Below, piece after piece: positions 24,380-38,759 of a stretch of DNA of 64,000 nt. The stretch comes from Siphonodentalium dalli (lineage: Eukaryota > Mollusca > Scaphopoda > Gadilida > Siphonodentaliidae). Under the pieces are notes generated by a model, which made no database searches, was not told the DNA's origin, and saw only the letters and a list, made by a program, of their open reading frames with translations. Location of the stretch: contig CP136061.1 of NCBI GenBank assembly GCA_032622095.1, positions 187,744,369 to 187,808,368 on the forward strand, read 5' to 3'. The position numbers were made by a program, and so were the translations under genes. How positions within the stretch are numbered: the stretch's first letter is position 1; every line of letters begins with the position of its first letter.

Positions 24380-26254
24380 TATGTACGCCTTATATACACC
24401 ATAAACACCATATGTACGCCTTATATACACCATAAACACCATATGTACGCCTTATATACACCATAAACACCATATGTACGTCTTATATACACCATAAACA
24501 CCATATGTACGTCTTATATACACCATAAACACCATATGTACGCATTATATACACCATAAATACCATATGTACTTATTATAAACACCATACGTTCGTATTA
24601 TATACACCATAAATACCATATGTACTCTTATATACACCATAAACACCATATGTACGTCTTATATACACCATAAACACCATATGTACGTATTATATACACC
24701 ATAAACACCATATGTACGTCTTATATACACCATAAAACCACCATATGTACGTCTTATATACACCATAAACACCATATGTACGTATTATATACACCATAAA
24801 CACCATATGTACGTCTTATATACACCATAAACACCATATGTACGTATTATATACACCATAAACACCATACGTACGTCTTATATACACCATAAACACCATA
24901 TGTACGTCTTATATACACCATAAACACCATATGTACGTATTATATACACCATAAACACCATATGTACGTCTTATATACACCATAAACACCATATGTACGT
25001 CTTATATACACCATAAACACCATATGTACGTCTTATATACAACATAACACCATATGTACGTCTTATATACACCATAAACACCATATGTACGCCTTATATA
25101 CACCATAAACACCATATATACGTCTTATATACACCATAAACACCATATGTACGTCTTATATACACCATAAACACCATATGTACGTCTTATATACACCATA
25201 ACACCATATGTACGCCTTATATACACCATAAATACCATATGTACTTATTATATACACCATAACACCATATGTACGTCTTATACACACCGTAAACACCATA
25301 TGTACGTATTATATACACCATAAACACCATATGTACGTATTATATACACCATAAACACATTATGTACTTATTATATACACCATAAACACCATATGTACGT
25401 ATTATATACACCATAAACACCATATATACGTATTATATACACCATAAACACCATATGTACGTATTATATACACCATAAACACCATATGTACGTATTATAT
25501 ACACCATAAACACCATATGTACGCCTTATATACACCATAAACACCATATGTACTTATTATATACACCATAAACACCATATGTACTTATTATATACACCAT
25601 AAACACCATATGTACGCCTTATATACACCATAAACACCATCTGTACTTATTATATACAAAATAAAACCACCATATGTACGTCTTATATACACCATCTGTA
25701 CGTCTTATATACACCATAAACACCATCTGTACTTATTATATACACAATAAAACCACCATATGTACGTCTTATATACACCATATGTACGTCTTATATACAC
25801 CATAAACACCATCTGTACGCCTTATATACACCATAAACACCATATGTACGTCTTATTTACACCATAAACACCATCTATACTTATTATATACACCATAAAC
25901 ACCATCTGTACGCCTTATATACACCACAAACACCATCTGTACGCCTTATATACACCATAAACACCATATGTACGCCTTATATACACCATAAACACCATCT
26001 ATACTTATTATATACACCATAAACACCATATGTACGCCTTATATACACCATAAACACCATATGTACGCCTTATATACACCATAAACACCATCTGTACGCC
26101 TTATATACACCATAAACACCATATGTACGCCTTATATACACCATAAACACCATCTATACGTATTATATACACCATAAACACCATATGTACGCCTTACATA
26201 CACCATAAACACCATATGTACGCCTTATACACACCATAAACACCATCTGTACGC

Positions 26255-29200
26255 CTTATATACACCATAAACACCATATGTACGCCTTATATACACCATA
26301 AACACCATCTATACGCCTTATATACACCATAAATACCATATGTACGCCTTATATACACCATAAACACCATCTATACTTATTATATACACCATAAACACCA
26401 TACGTACGCCTTATATACACCATAAAACCACCATATGTACGCCTTATATACACCATAAAACCACCATATGTACGCCTTATATACACCATGAACACCATCT
26501 ATACTTATTATATACACCATAAACACCATATGTACGCCTTATATACACCATAAAACCACCATATGTACGCCTTATATACACCATGAACACCATATGTACG
26601 TCTAATATACACCATAAACACCATATGTACGCCTTATATACACCATAAAACCACCATATGTACGCCTTATATACACCATAAAACCACCATATGTACGCCT
26701 TATATACACCATGAACACCATCTATACTTATTATATACACCATAAACACCATATGTACGCTTTATATACACCATAAACACCATATGTACGCCTTATATAC
26801 ACCATAAAACCACCATATGTACGCCTTATATACACCATGAACACCATCTGTACGTCTAATATACACCATAAACAACATATGTACGCCTTATATACACCAT
26901 AAAACCACCATATGTACGCCTTATATACACCATAAAACCACCATATGTACGCCTTATATACACCATGAACACCATATGTACGTCTAATATACACCATAAC
27001 ACAATATGTACGTCTTATATACACCATAAACACAATCTGTACGTATTATATACACCATACGTACGTCTTATATACACCATAAACACCATATGTACGTCTT
27101 ATATACACCATAAACACCATATGTACGCCTTATATACACCATAAACACCATCTACTTATTATATACACCATACACACCATATGTACGTCTTATATACACC
27201 ATAAACACCATATGTACGTCTTATATACACCATAAACACCATATGTACGCCGTATATACACCATAAACACCATCTACTTATTATATACACCATAAACACC
27301 ATCTACTTATTATATACACCATACACACCATATGTACGTCTTATATACACCATAAACTATGATAAACACCATATGTACGCCTTATATACACCATAAACAC
27401 CATCTGTACTTATTATATACACCATAAACACCATATGTACGCCTTATATACACCATAAACACCATCTGTACGTATTATATACACCAAAAACACCATCTGT
27501 ACGTCTTATATACACCATAAACACCATATGTACGTCTTATATACACCAAAAACACCATATGTACGCCTTATATACACCATAAACACCATCTACTTATTAT
27601 ATACACCATACACACCATATGTACGTCTTATATACACCATAAACTATGATAAACACACAATTGTACGCCTTATATACACCATAAACACCATCTGTACTTA
27701 TTATATACACCATAAAACCACCATATGTACGTCTTATATACACCATAAAACCACCATATGTACGCCTTATATACACCATAACCACCATATGTACGCCTTA
27801 TATACACCATAAACACCATATGTACGTATTATATACACCATAAACACCATATGTACGTCTTATATACACAATAAACACCATATGTACGTCTTATATACAC
27901 CATAAACACCATCTGTACGTCTTATATACACCATAAACACCATATGTACGTCTTATATACACCATAAACACCATACGTTCGTATTATATACACCATAAAA
28001 CTACCATATGTACGTATTATATACACCATAAACACCATATGTACGTCTTATATACACCATAAACACCATCTGTACGTCTTATATACACCATAAACACCAT
28101 ATGTACGTATTATATACACCATAAAACTACCATATGTACGTATTATATACACCATAAACACCATCTGTACGTCTTATATACACCATAAACACCATATGTA
28201 CGTCTTATATACACCATAAACACCATCTGTACGTCTTATATACACCATAAACACCATACGTACGTCTTATATACACCATAAACACCATCTGTACGTCTTA
28301 TATACAGCATAAACACCATCTGTACGTCTTATATTCACCATAAACACCATATGTACGTATTATATACACCATACACACCATATGTACGTCTTATATACAC
28401 CATAAACACCATATGTACGTCTTATATACACCATAAACACCATATGTACGTATTATATACACCATAACCACCATATGTACGTCCTATATACACCATAAAC
28501 ACCATCTGTACGTCTTATATACACCATAAACACCATATGTACGTATTATATACACCATAAACACCATCTGTACGTCTTATATACACCATAAACACCATCT
28601 GTACGTCTTATATACACCATAAACACCATATGTACGTCTTATATACACCATAAACACCATATGTACGTCTTATATACACCATAAACACCATATGTACGTC
28701 TTATATACACCATAAAACTACCATATGTACGTATTATATACACCATAAGCACCATCTGTACGTCCTATATACACTATAAACACCATCTGTGCTTCTTATA
28801 TACATCATCAACACCATATGTACGTCTTATATACACCATAAACACCATCTGTACTTATTATATACACCATAAAACCACCATATGTACGTCTAATATACAC
28901 CATAAAACTACCATCTGTACGTCTTATATACACCATAAAACCACCATATGTACGCCTTATATACACCATAACACCACCATATGTACGTCTTATATACACC
29001 ATAAAACCACCATATGTACGTCTTATATACACCATAAAACCACCATATGTACGTCTTATATACACCATAAAACCACCATATGTACGTCTTATATACACCA
29101 TAAAACCACCATATCGACGTCTTATAACCACCATATGTAGGTCTTATATATACACCATAACACCACCATATGTAGGTCTTATATACACCATAACCACCAT

Positions 29201-29387
29201 CTGTACGTCCTATATACACCATATGTACGTCTTATATACACCATAAACACCATATGTACGTCTTATATACACCATAAACACCATATGTACGTCTTATATA
29301 CACCATAAAACTACCATATGTACGTATTATATACACCATAACCACCATCTGTACGTCCTATATACACCATAAACATCATCTGTACGT
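26255..29387. repeat. Higher-order satellite block, copy A (about 3.13 kb)
   Basis: The variant order in this block is repeated 3133 bp downstream. Spurious frames at 26477-26752, 26731-27033 and 27528-27812 have identical translations at 29610-29885, 29864-30166 and 30661-30945. Rare landmarks such as an AAACTATGATAAACAC insertion (about 27355 and 27645) occur at matching offsets. Confidence 0.9.
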
Positions 29388-32300
29388 CTTATATACACCA
29401 TAAACACCATATGTACGCCTTATATACACCATAAACACCATCTATACGCCTTATATACACCATAAATACCATATGTACGCCTTATATACACCATAAACAC
29501 CATCTATACTTATTATATACACCATAAACACCATATGTACGCCTTATATACACCATAAAACCACCATATGTACGCCTTATATACACCATAAAACCACCAT
29601 ATGTACGCCTTATATACACCATGAACACCATCTATACTTATTATATACACCATAAACACCATATGTACGCCTTATATACACCATAAAACCACCATATGTA
29701 CGCCTTATATACACCATGAACACCATATGTACGTCTAATATACACCATAAACACCATATGTACGCCTTATATACACCATAAAACCACCATATGTACGCCT
29801 TATATACACCATAAAACCACCATATGTACGCCTTATATACACCATGAACACCATCTATACTTATTATATACACCATAAACACCATATGTACGCTTTATAT
29901 ACACCATAAACACCATATGTACGCCTTATATACACCATAAAACCACCATATGTACGCCTTATATACACCATGAACACCATCTGTACGTCTAATATACACC
30001 ATAAACAACATATGTACGCCTTATATACACCATAAAACCACCATATGTACGCCTTATATACACCATAAAACCACCATATGTACGCCTTATATACACCATG
30101 AACACCATATGTACGTCTAATATACACCATAACACAATATGTACGTCTTATATACACCATAAACACAATCTGTACGTATTATATACACCATACGTACGTC
30201 TTATATACACCATAAACACCATATGTACGTCTTATATACACCATAAACACCATATGTACGCCTTATATACACCATAAACACCATCTACTTATTATATACA
30301 CCATACACACCATATGTACGTCTTATATACACCATAAACACCATATGTACGTCTTATATACACCATAAACACCATATGTACGCCGTATATACACCATAAA
30401 CACCATCTACTTATTATATACACCATAAACACCATCTACTTATTATATACACCATACACACCATATGTACGTCTTATATACACCATAAACTATGATAAAC
30501 ACCATATGTACGCCTTATATACACCATAAACACCATCTGTACTTATTATATACACCATAAACACCATATGTACGCCTTATATACACCATAAACACCATCT
30601 GTACGTATTATATACACCAAAAACACCATCTGTACGTCTTATATACACCATAAACACCATATGTACGTCTTATATACACCAAAAACACCATATGTACGCC
30701 TTATATACACCATAAACACCATCTACTTATTATATACACCATACACACCATATGTACGTCTTATATACACCATAAACTATGATAAACACACAATTGTACG
30801 CCTTATATACACCATAAACACCATCTGTACTTATTATATACACCATAAAACCACCATATGTACGTCTTATATACACCATAAAACCACCATATGTACGCCT
30901 TATATACACCATAACCACCATATGTACGCCTTATATACACCATAAACACCATATGTACGTATTATATACACCATAAACACCATATGTACGTCTTATATAC
31001 ACAATAAACACCATATGTACGTCTTATATACACCATAAACACCATCTGTACGTCTTATATACACCATAAACACCATATGTACGTCTTATATACACCATAA
31101 ACACCATACGTTCGTATTATATACACCATAAAACTACCATATGTACGTATTATATACACCATAAACACCATATGTACGTCTTATATACACCATAAACACC
31201 ATCTGTACGTCTTATATACACCATAAACACCATATGTACGTCTTATATACACCATAAAACTACCATATGTACGTATTATATACACCATAACCACCATCTG
31301 TACGTCCTATATACACCATAAACACCATATGTACGTCTTATATACACCATAAACACCATCTGTACGTCTTATATACACCATAAACACCATACGTACGTCT
31401 TATATACACCATAAACACCATCTGTACGTCTTATATACAGCATAAACACCATCTGTACGTCTTATATTCACCATAAACACCATATGTACGTATTATATAC
31501 ACCATAAACACCATATGTACGTCTTATATACACCATAAACACCATATGTACGTCTTATATACACCATAAACACCATATGTACGTATTATATACACCATAA
31601 CCACCATATGTACGTCCTATATACACCATAAACACCATCTGTACGTCTTATATACACCATAAACACCATATGTACGTATTATATACACCATAAACACCAT
31701 CTGTACGTCTTATATACACCATAAACACCATCTGTACGTCTTATATACACCATAAACACCATATGTACGTCTTATATACACCATAAACACCATATGTACG
31801 TATTATATACACCATAAGCACCATCTGTACGTCCTATATACACTATAAACACCATCTGTGCTTCTTATATACATCATCAACACCATATGTACGTCTTATA
31901 TACACCATAAACACCATCTGTACTTATTATATACACCATAAAACCACCATATGTACGTCTAATATACACCATAAAACTACCATCTGTACGTCTTATATAC
32001 ACCATAAAACCACCATATGTACGCCTTATATACACCATAACACCACCATATGTACGTCTTATATACACCATAAAACCACCATATGTACGTCTTATATACA
32101 CCATAAAACCACCATATGTACGTCTTATATACACCATAAAACCACCATATGTACGTCTTATATGCACCATAAAACCACCATATCGACGTCTTATAACCAC
32201 CATATGTAGGTCTTATATATACACCATAACACCACCATATGTAGGTCTTATATACACCATAACCACCATCTGTACGTCCTATATACACCATATGTACGTC

Positions 32301-32470
32301 TTATATACACCATAAACACCATATGTACGTCTTATATACACCATAAACACCATATGTACGTCTTATATACACCATAAAACTACCATATGTACGTATTATA
32401 TACACCATAACCACCATCTGTACGTCCTATATACACCATAAACACCATCTGTACGTCTTATATACACCAT
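29388..32470. repeat. Higher-order satellite block, copy B
   Basis: A near-identical repeat of copy A. The offset drops from 3133 to 3069 bp between about 31.2 and 31.8 kb, so units totalling a net 64 bp were lost relative to copy A. After the end of the block a shorter related segment (about 32.69-33.2 kb) repeats the landmark TGTGCTTCTTATATACATCA once more. Confidence 0.88.
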
Positions 32471-34015
32471 AAACACCATATGTACGTCTTATATACACCA
32501 TAAACACCATACGTACGTCTTATATACACCATAAACACCATATGTACGTCTTATATTCACCATAAACACCATATGTACGTATTATATACACCATAAACAC
32601 CATCTGTACGTCTTATATACACCATAAACACCATATGTACGTCTTATATACACCATAAACACCATATGTACGTATTATATACACCATAACCACCATCTGT
32701 ACGTCCTATATACACCATGAACACCATCTGTACGTCTTATATACACCATAAACACCATATGTACGTATTATGTACACCATAAACACCATCTGTACGTCTT
32801 ATATACACCATAAAACTACCATATGTACGTATTATATACACCATAAGCACCATCTGTACGTCCTATATACACTATAAACACCATCTGTGCTTCTTATATA
32901 CATCATAAACACCATATGTACGTCTTATATACACCATAAACACCATCTGTACTTATTATATACACCATAAAACCACCATATGTACGTCTAATATACACCA
33001 TAAAACTACCATCTGTACGTCTTATATACACCATAAAACCACCATATGTACGTCTTATATACACCATAACACCACCATATCGACGTCTTATAACCACCAT
33101 ATGTAGGTCTTATATATACACCATAACACCACCATATGTAGGTCTTATATACACCATAACCACCATCTGTACGTCCTATATACACCATAAACACCATATG
33201 TACGTCTTATATACACCATAAACACCATCTGTACTTATTATATACACCATAAAACCACCATATGTACGTCTTATATACACCATAAAACTACCATCTGTAC
33301 GTCTTATATACACCATAAGCACCATCTGTACGTCCTATATACACCATAACACCATCTGTTCTTCTTATGTACATCATAAACACCATCTGTACGTCTTATA
33401 TACACCATAACACCACCATATGTACGTCTTATATACACCATAAAACCACCATATGTACGGCTTATATACACCATAAAACCACCATATGTACGTCTTATAT
33501 ACACCATAAAACCACCATATCAACGTCTTATAACCACCATATGTACGTCTTATATACACCATAACACCACCATATGTACGTCTTATATACACTATAAAAC
33601 CACCATATGTACGTCTTATATACACCATAAAACCACAATATGTACGTCTTATATACACCATAAAACCACCATGATGTACGTCTTATATACACCATAAATC
33701 CACCATATGTACGTCTTATATACACCATCAAACCACCATATGTAGTTATGTATTATGTACGTGTTATATACATAATAAAATCACCATATGTACGTCTTAT
33801 ATACACACCATAAAACAGCCACATGTGCGTCTTATATACCATAAAACCACCATATGTACGTTTTATATACACAATAAAACCACCATATGTACGTCTTATT
33901 TACACAAAAAAAAACCCAACCATCTGCGCGTCTTATATACACACACAATACCACTACATGTATGTCTTTTATACAGACACAAACAAAAAACACCACCTGT
34001 ACGTCTTGCATGCCA

Positions 34016-34354
34016 GGAAATAGATAGGTCCCATTCGCCTATTAATTGGAGGTTTTTCGTGGCCAGTTTTAACGTTTTGAATTTCGTCAGCCTTGTGGGA
34101 ATTCCAATAGTCTGGTCGTTGAAGCATTGGTCCTAGAACAATTTGGTTACAAGCTGTTTTTGTTGTCATTTTGTCGGGCAGAACCTGGGGAACAACATAT
34201 CCAAAATCCGAAAAAAATATGATTTTCCGTTTCTTATGTAATATACACATTAATGTCATTTAAATTAAAGTTATACAGATGGCAGGAATATGCAAGATAA
34301 ACAATTTATTATTGTTGTCATGACAGACGTATGTTATTTCGTGTACAATTTGAT
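34016..34354. other. No recognised feature
   Basis: Sequence after the satellite edge; frames of 96 and 103 codons extend from the satellite and have no motif. Confidence 0.4.
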
Positions 34355-34940
34355 TGTCAAAATTCAAAATGGCTGACAAAATGGCGACCGAAATTGGTAA
34401 AATTGGACAATTTTCACTAAATTTCACCAGATCGTTTCCATTTATAAGAAATTTTGTTTAAATGGCCATATGTGTCAACATACACCATTTTAAATCGATG
34501 TCTGATAATTGTGAGCAATATCAAGAGGATTGGGAATTTGGGCCCTTCAAATTCGAAATAGATGGTGCTAAACGAAGAAAAATAAAATATTATTTTAATG
34601 CCCAGAATAACCGCAAATCGAAAACACCAGTGTACTGAATACTCAGTAGACGTCAGATATGAACCACTAGTGCCCATTTTAGCAGAAACGAGGCAATCAC
34701 TTCCAAAATAGGGACACTATGGCTACTGAAAGTAGTATAATTGGGAATTCTCGTTAAAGTTCACCAGATTGTTTCCAGTTAGACGAAACAACATGTAATG
34801 GCTAGCAAAACAGTAAATGATGTCGGACCCTAATCCGATAATAATGAGGAATATGTCGAGAATTTGTCCCTACGGTGTCCCAAAATGGCGGCGAATATTG
34901 CAATCGAAAGTCAAAAATATCTACTTCGTCATTGATTTTT
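34355..34940. repeat. Diverged tandem repeat, about 330-bp module, two copies
   Basis: Two modules share in order an AAAATGGC-type block, GGTAAAATTGG/GTATAATTGGG, TTCACCAGATCGTTTCCA / TTCACCAGATTGTTTCCA, a TAATGGC block and a GATGTC...ATAAT...AGCAATAT-like block. It is similar in style to the modules at 50.15-50.65 kb. Non-coding. Confidence 0.5.
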
Positions 34941-34974
34941 AACTAAATCTTCTCATATCCGGTATCGAATATAA

Positions 34975-36720
34975 TCTGATGAGTGTCCACATAAACCAAA
35001 CTAGTATCGAAATACATCCAATTGGTGTCAAAAACAACTTAACACGTGTCCCAAACCATATAAGGAGAGTAAAACCACGCAACAGGTGTCTCAACCGCCT
35101 TCTTAATAATATACCAAATTAATCTCATCCATATCATCAATTCTATTATCTTGATTTGTATTTTTTTTATTGACTGAGGGATAATAAAATATGTTTAAAT
35201 CAATCGGTGAGTGTCCCAGTCCATAGAAGGGGCATTCCAAATCAGCCAGCGAGTGTCCCAAACCACATAATATGTAACACAGTCCACCCAAATAGTATCA
35301 CAAACCATCCAATTAGTGACCAAACCAGTCCAATGTGTGTTCCATACCATCCAACGATTGCCATGTCACCCATCGAGTGTCCCAGTTCATGTTCGTGGTG
35401 TCCCAAACCACACAACTGGGTGTCTCAAATTATCAAGTGTGTACCACAAACCATCCAATGGATGTCACAAACCAACAGATGAGTGTCCACAATCATCCAA
35501 TGAGTGTCCCACGCCACACGATGATTATCAAAACATCAGGAGTGTCTAAAACGTCCAACTAGTGTCTCAAACCACACACTGAATGTCCCAGTCATTTAAT
35601 AGGTGTCCCAAACTAGTGTACAAAACCATTCATCAAATATATCAAACTATGTTTTGGTAAACTCATCGGATGGTTTGACAAATTCACTTGATCGTGTGAA
35701 ATACTCGATGGAGGGTTTTGTACACTATTGTAGATGTATTGATGTTGGTTCGTAACACCAGTCCTGTCCAGTTGGATGGATAGGGAACTTGTTGGATTGT
35801 TTATGATGCTAGTTTTATGGTTTGGTTCACCCGCTGGGTGATTTGTGACTTCAGTTGAATGCTTTTGGGACACCAATTGGGTGGAGTGTTTACATTGAGT
35901 GGTTTGGGATACTCGCTATAGATTTTAGATACTAGTTATGTGCATTGGGACACTGCGTTGCCGATTGGGCCGTTTAGGACACTACGGTTGAATGGGTTGA
36001 TACGACAGTTGTATGTTGTATGACATGGCATGGGCTACATATTGGATGCCGGCCTCTCGTGTGGTTTCGAACACCCGATGGATGGTTTGGTAACCATGGT
36101 ACACCCATTGTGTGGTTTGGGGAACTAATTGAGTGAGTCGATTGACACACTCAATTGGTGCTCATTGTATGTTTTACTCGTCTGATGGTTATGGACACTC
36201 GTGGGATATTCCTGGAACCTACTGGATGGCTTGGGACACACCTATTATGTTGTTTCGAACATAGGTTGCAACGGTTTGGGGACATTCGTTGAATTGATTG
36301 GGTCCTTAATCAGGTCGATTGAGACACTCATTTAGTGGTTTGGGACACTCATTTTGGGTGAGTTGGAATACCAGATGCATGGTTTGGGGGCTATATGTGT
36401 GGGTAATGACACCAGTTGAGTATCGTTTTGGGGAGCTACCTACCTCAGTCTACATCAGTCTGAGTGGTTTGTGAAACTCGTTTGGTTGATTGGGACACCC
36501 CGTCGATGGTTTGGAACAATGTTTGGATATGGGGTGCCCGTCCTATGGATTTGGATACTCACATGTTGGTTTTTTGGATACCACATGGGTTTTGTAACTC
36601 TGTATATGGTTTGGCGGACTCGTTATGTGGTATGGGACACTCATTTGATGTATTATGGAACTATTGGTGGCGTTGGAAACTCGTATGGTGGCATATATGA
36701 CTACATATTGGCTATACGAT
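34975..36720. repeat. Degenerate 20-24 bp minisatellite with a polarity switch
   Basis: From about 34975 to 35640 the motif runs as GTGTCCCAAACCATCCAAT-like units. From about 35640 to 36720 the same motif runs as its reverse complement, ATGGTTTGGGACACTC-like. Units are strongly diverged and irregular in length. Several spurious frames of 75-91 codons arise from it in both orientations. Confidence 0.8.
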
Positions 36721-37264
36721 ATCGTAAGATTTAGTAAAAAAATCAACAACAAAAAACACTTCAATTGTTCACTTCCGACTGCCATTTTCGCTGTTATTTT
36801 TCATAATGATCGCTTCTTATAGAGAGTTTCATTCGAAAGAGCGTCTCAATTATGAGCTATTTGGGTCGTTTCCGATCTATTAGTTATTGATGATTTGTTT
36901 GTGGTTTTCTTTCGCGATGCCTGTGATATGAATGAATATGAATGATTGTGATGGCAATTATTTTTATGTTTCTTTTGCCAGGTAAGCTGGAAATAGGCTT
37001 AGGGAATTTTGACTTTTTTTATGTCAGATCGGACCGAGGATTATTTAAAACTGAATGGGAGAATCCATTTAGTAAAAAAAATATTTAAAACACCCAATTA
37101 TCTAGTTCTGTTTGTTTTTCCGTCTGATTGTGAGAATTTCCTAAGCAATTTATATAAAACTTCAACAGACGTATGTATAGGGGCGTATATAGGTTCAAGG
37201 TCCCCATCGTTTGTAGGAGAATTAAAGTAAAGAGTTCGATTGGTACTCAAAGGTAGTGATTCAG
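36721..37264. other. No gene; family A end fragment at 37053-37085
   Basis: AAACTGAATGGGAGAATCCA followed by TTTAGTAAAAAA at 37050-37080 matches the terminal block of family A. Nothing else is recognised. Confidence 0.45.
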
Positions 37265-37533
37265 AGGGAGAGAGAGTTCAGAGAGAGAGAAAGAGAGAGT
37301 TCAGAGAGAGAGTTCAGAGAGAGATAGAGAGTTCAGAGAGAGAGAGAGAGAGTTCAGAGAGAGTTCAGAGATAGTTCAGAGAGAGAGTTCAGAGAGAGAG
37401 TTCAGAGAGTTCAGAGAGAGAGTTCAGAGAGAGAGAGAGAGTTCAGAGAGAGAGAGAGAGAGTTCAGAGAGAGAGAGTTCAGAGAGAGAGAGAGTTCAGA
37501 GAAAGAGAGAGTTCAGAGAGAGAGAGAGAGTTC

Positions 37534-37598
<65 letters not shown>

Positions 37599-37612
37599 AG
37601 AGAGAGAGAGAG

Positions 37613-37685
<73 letters not shown>
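37265..37685. repeat. GA microsatellite with interspersed GTTCAGAGAG units
   Basis: Purine-rich on the plus strand for about 420 bp. The left part alternates GTTCAGAGAGAGAG blocks of variable length; the right part is an almost pure GA run. Such tracts can adopt triplex (H-DNA) structure. Confidence 0.97.
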
Positions 37686-38759
37686 AGAGATTCAATGAAG
37701 CCATAATGTCGTTTAGCGATTCCATGCCACTGTACGTATGTTAATGGCGCTATATGTATAACGGAAGTAGCACCGTTGGAACGTACTTCACTCCCTACAG
37801 TTTATCTCTCGCAAGAAGTCGCTCAATACGCTGCTAAAAGTAAGACGAATGCTTTACAAATATATATAACGCATACACCACCGATATATACAGTGTATGG
37901 GATGTTCTTTCCGAGAGGTTCTTCAGTTATGATATATCTAAATATTCACTACAGACGATACCAGTTCCCATTTCCGGTCGCATCGATCCCGGCGTGCAAC
38001 AGTATACAAATGACGCTTCCGTTTTGGCATGATATTTCAGTAGTGTGGTTTCGTGCTTTGTTTCTCCAGTTTTTCTCGACGCCCGCACCTCTTATCAAAT
38101 GGTATTGTTAACAGCCCAGAGGAAGATATGACGACTCAAAACACCCGTATACTTCCTGTGTTTCTAAAATGTGTCAAATAATTGCCACGCATTTGCTTGG
38201 CAATAGTGATGGACTGAAATGGCTCAGTATAACTTCGTCAATGAAAATGGAATTCGATAGTATATGCACTGCAATTGAACTCTTGATGGTTCGTGGCAAG
38301 TTATACAAACTACATGGGATGGGTGAATAGACGTTAAGTACAATGCGTGTTCAGCTATGGCCAGTCCAAGCGTGGTTCTCGAAAATAGAACCAGGTTATA
38401 GGTTATATGACGCGGTGAAATGAAAAATCTAATTGACATTACCACACAAATTGTCGCAATTGGCAATAGTTGGTCACATTTTCACAACAAATTCTATGTT
38501 GAATTTACGTTTGGGTGTAATTTCTCACACCATAACGGGTGCAACATTACTGGATCTCATTGGCGTCTTTACGAGCGCAAACGGCTGGTTGTCGCCAATA
38601 TTAATACCGGTATTTGACCATATATTTTTCTTTATTTCCTAAAAATAGAACCCCTGATCCGCGATAAAGCTGGTTCCAGGCCATTTTTGCCTTCCACTTA
38701 GTCTACCCGCGCAACACACGTGCATAACCTTTGCATATCATTCTCATCCTAGCCACCCA
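37686..38759. other. No recognised gene
   Basis: A 111-codon frame (37776-38111) shows no signal peptide or known domain. Overlapping frames at 38224-38642 likewise show nothing. Confidence 0.4.

Larger units (their letters stand above)
23605..34015. repeat. 31-33 bp satellite, about 330 units, 10.4 kb
   Basis: The basic 31-bp unit contains CATATGTACGTCTTATATAC followed by ACCATAAACAC. Variants change the CGTCTTA block to CGCCTTA, CGTATTA or CTTATTA, and ATATG to ATCTG. A 33-bp form with ATAAAACCACC becomes common after about 26.4 kb. The array is interrupted once by the duplicated 677-bp unit near its left end and degenerates after about 33.7 kb. The 33-bp form is divisible by three, so long open frames with repeated MVYIRRTYGGF arise on the minus strand; these are by-products of the repeat. 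Confidence 0.98.

Noticed and set aside
28808-33731. Long open frames with MVYIRRTYGGF repeats
   Set aside because: Created by satellite units of 33 bp; present in several frames of the same repeat, so not evidence of a gene.
23605-34015. Possible CRISPR-like array
   Set aside because: Regular spacing is due to a continuous tandem satellite with no unique spacers, in a eukaryotic context.
35207-36734. Several frames of 75-91 codons
   Set aside because: By-products of the degenerate CCAAACCATCC minisatellite, found on both strands.
37776-38111. 111-codon open frame
   Set aside because: No motif or conserved composition; follows a microsatellite.
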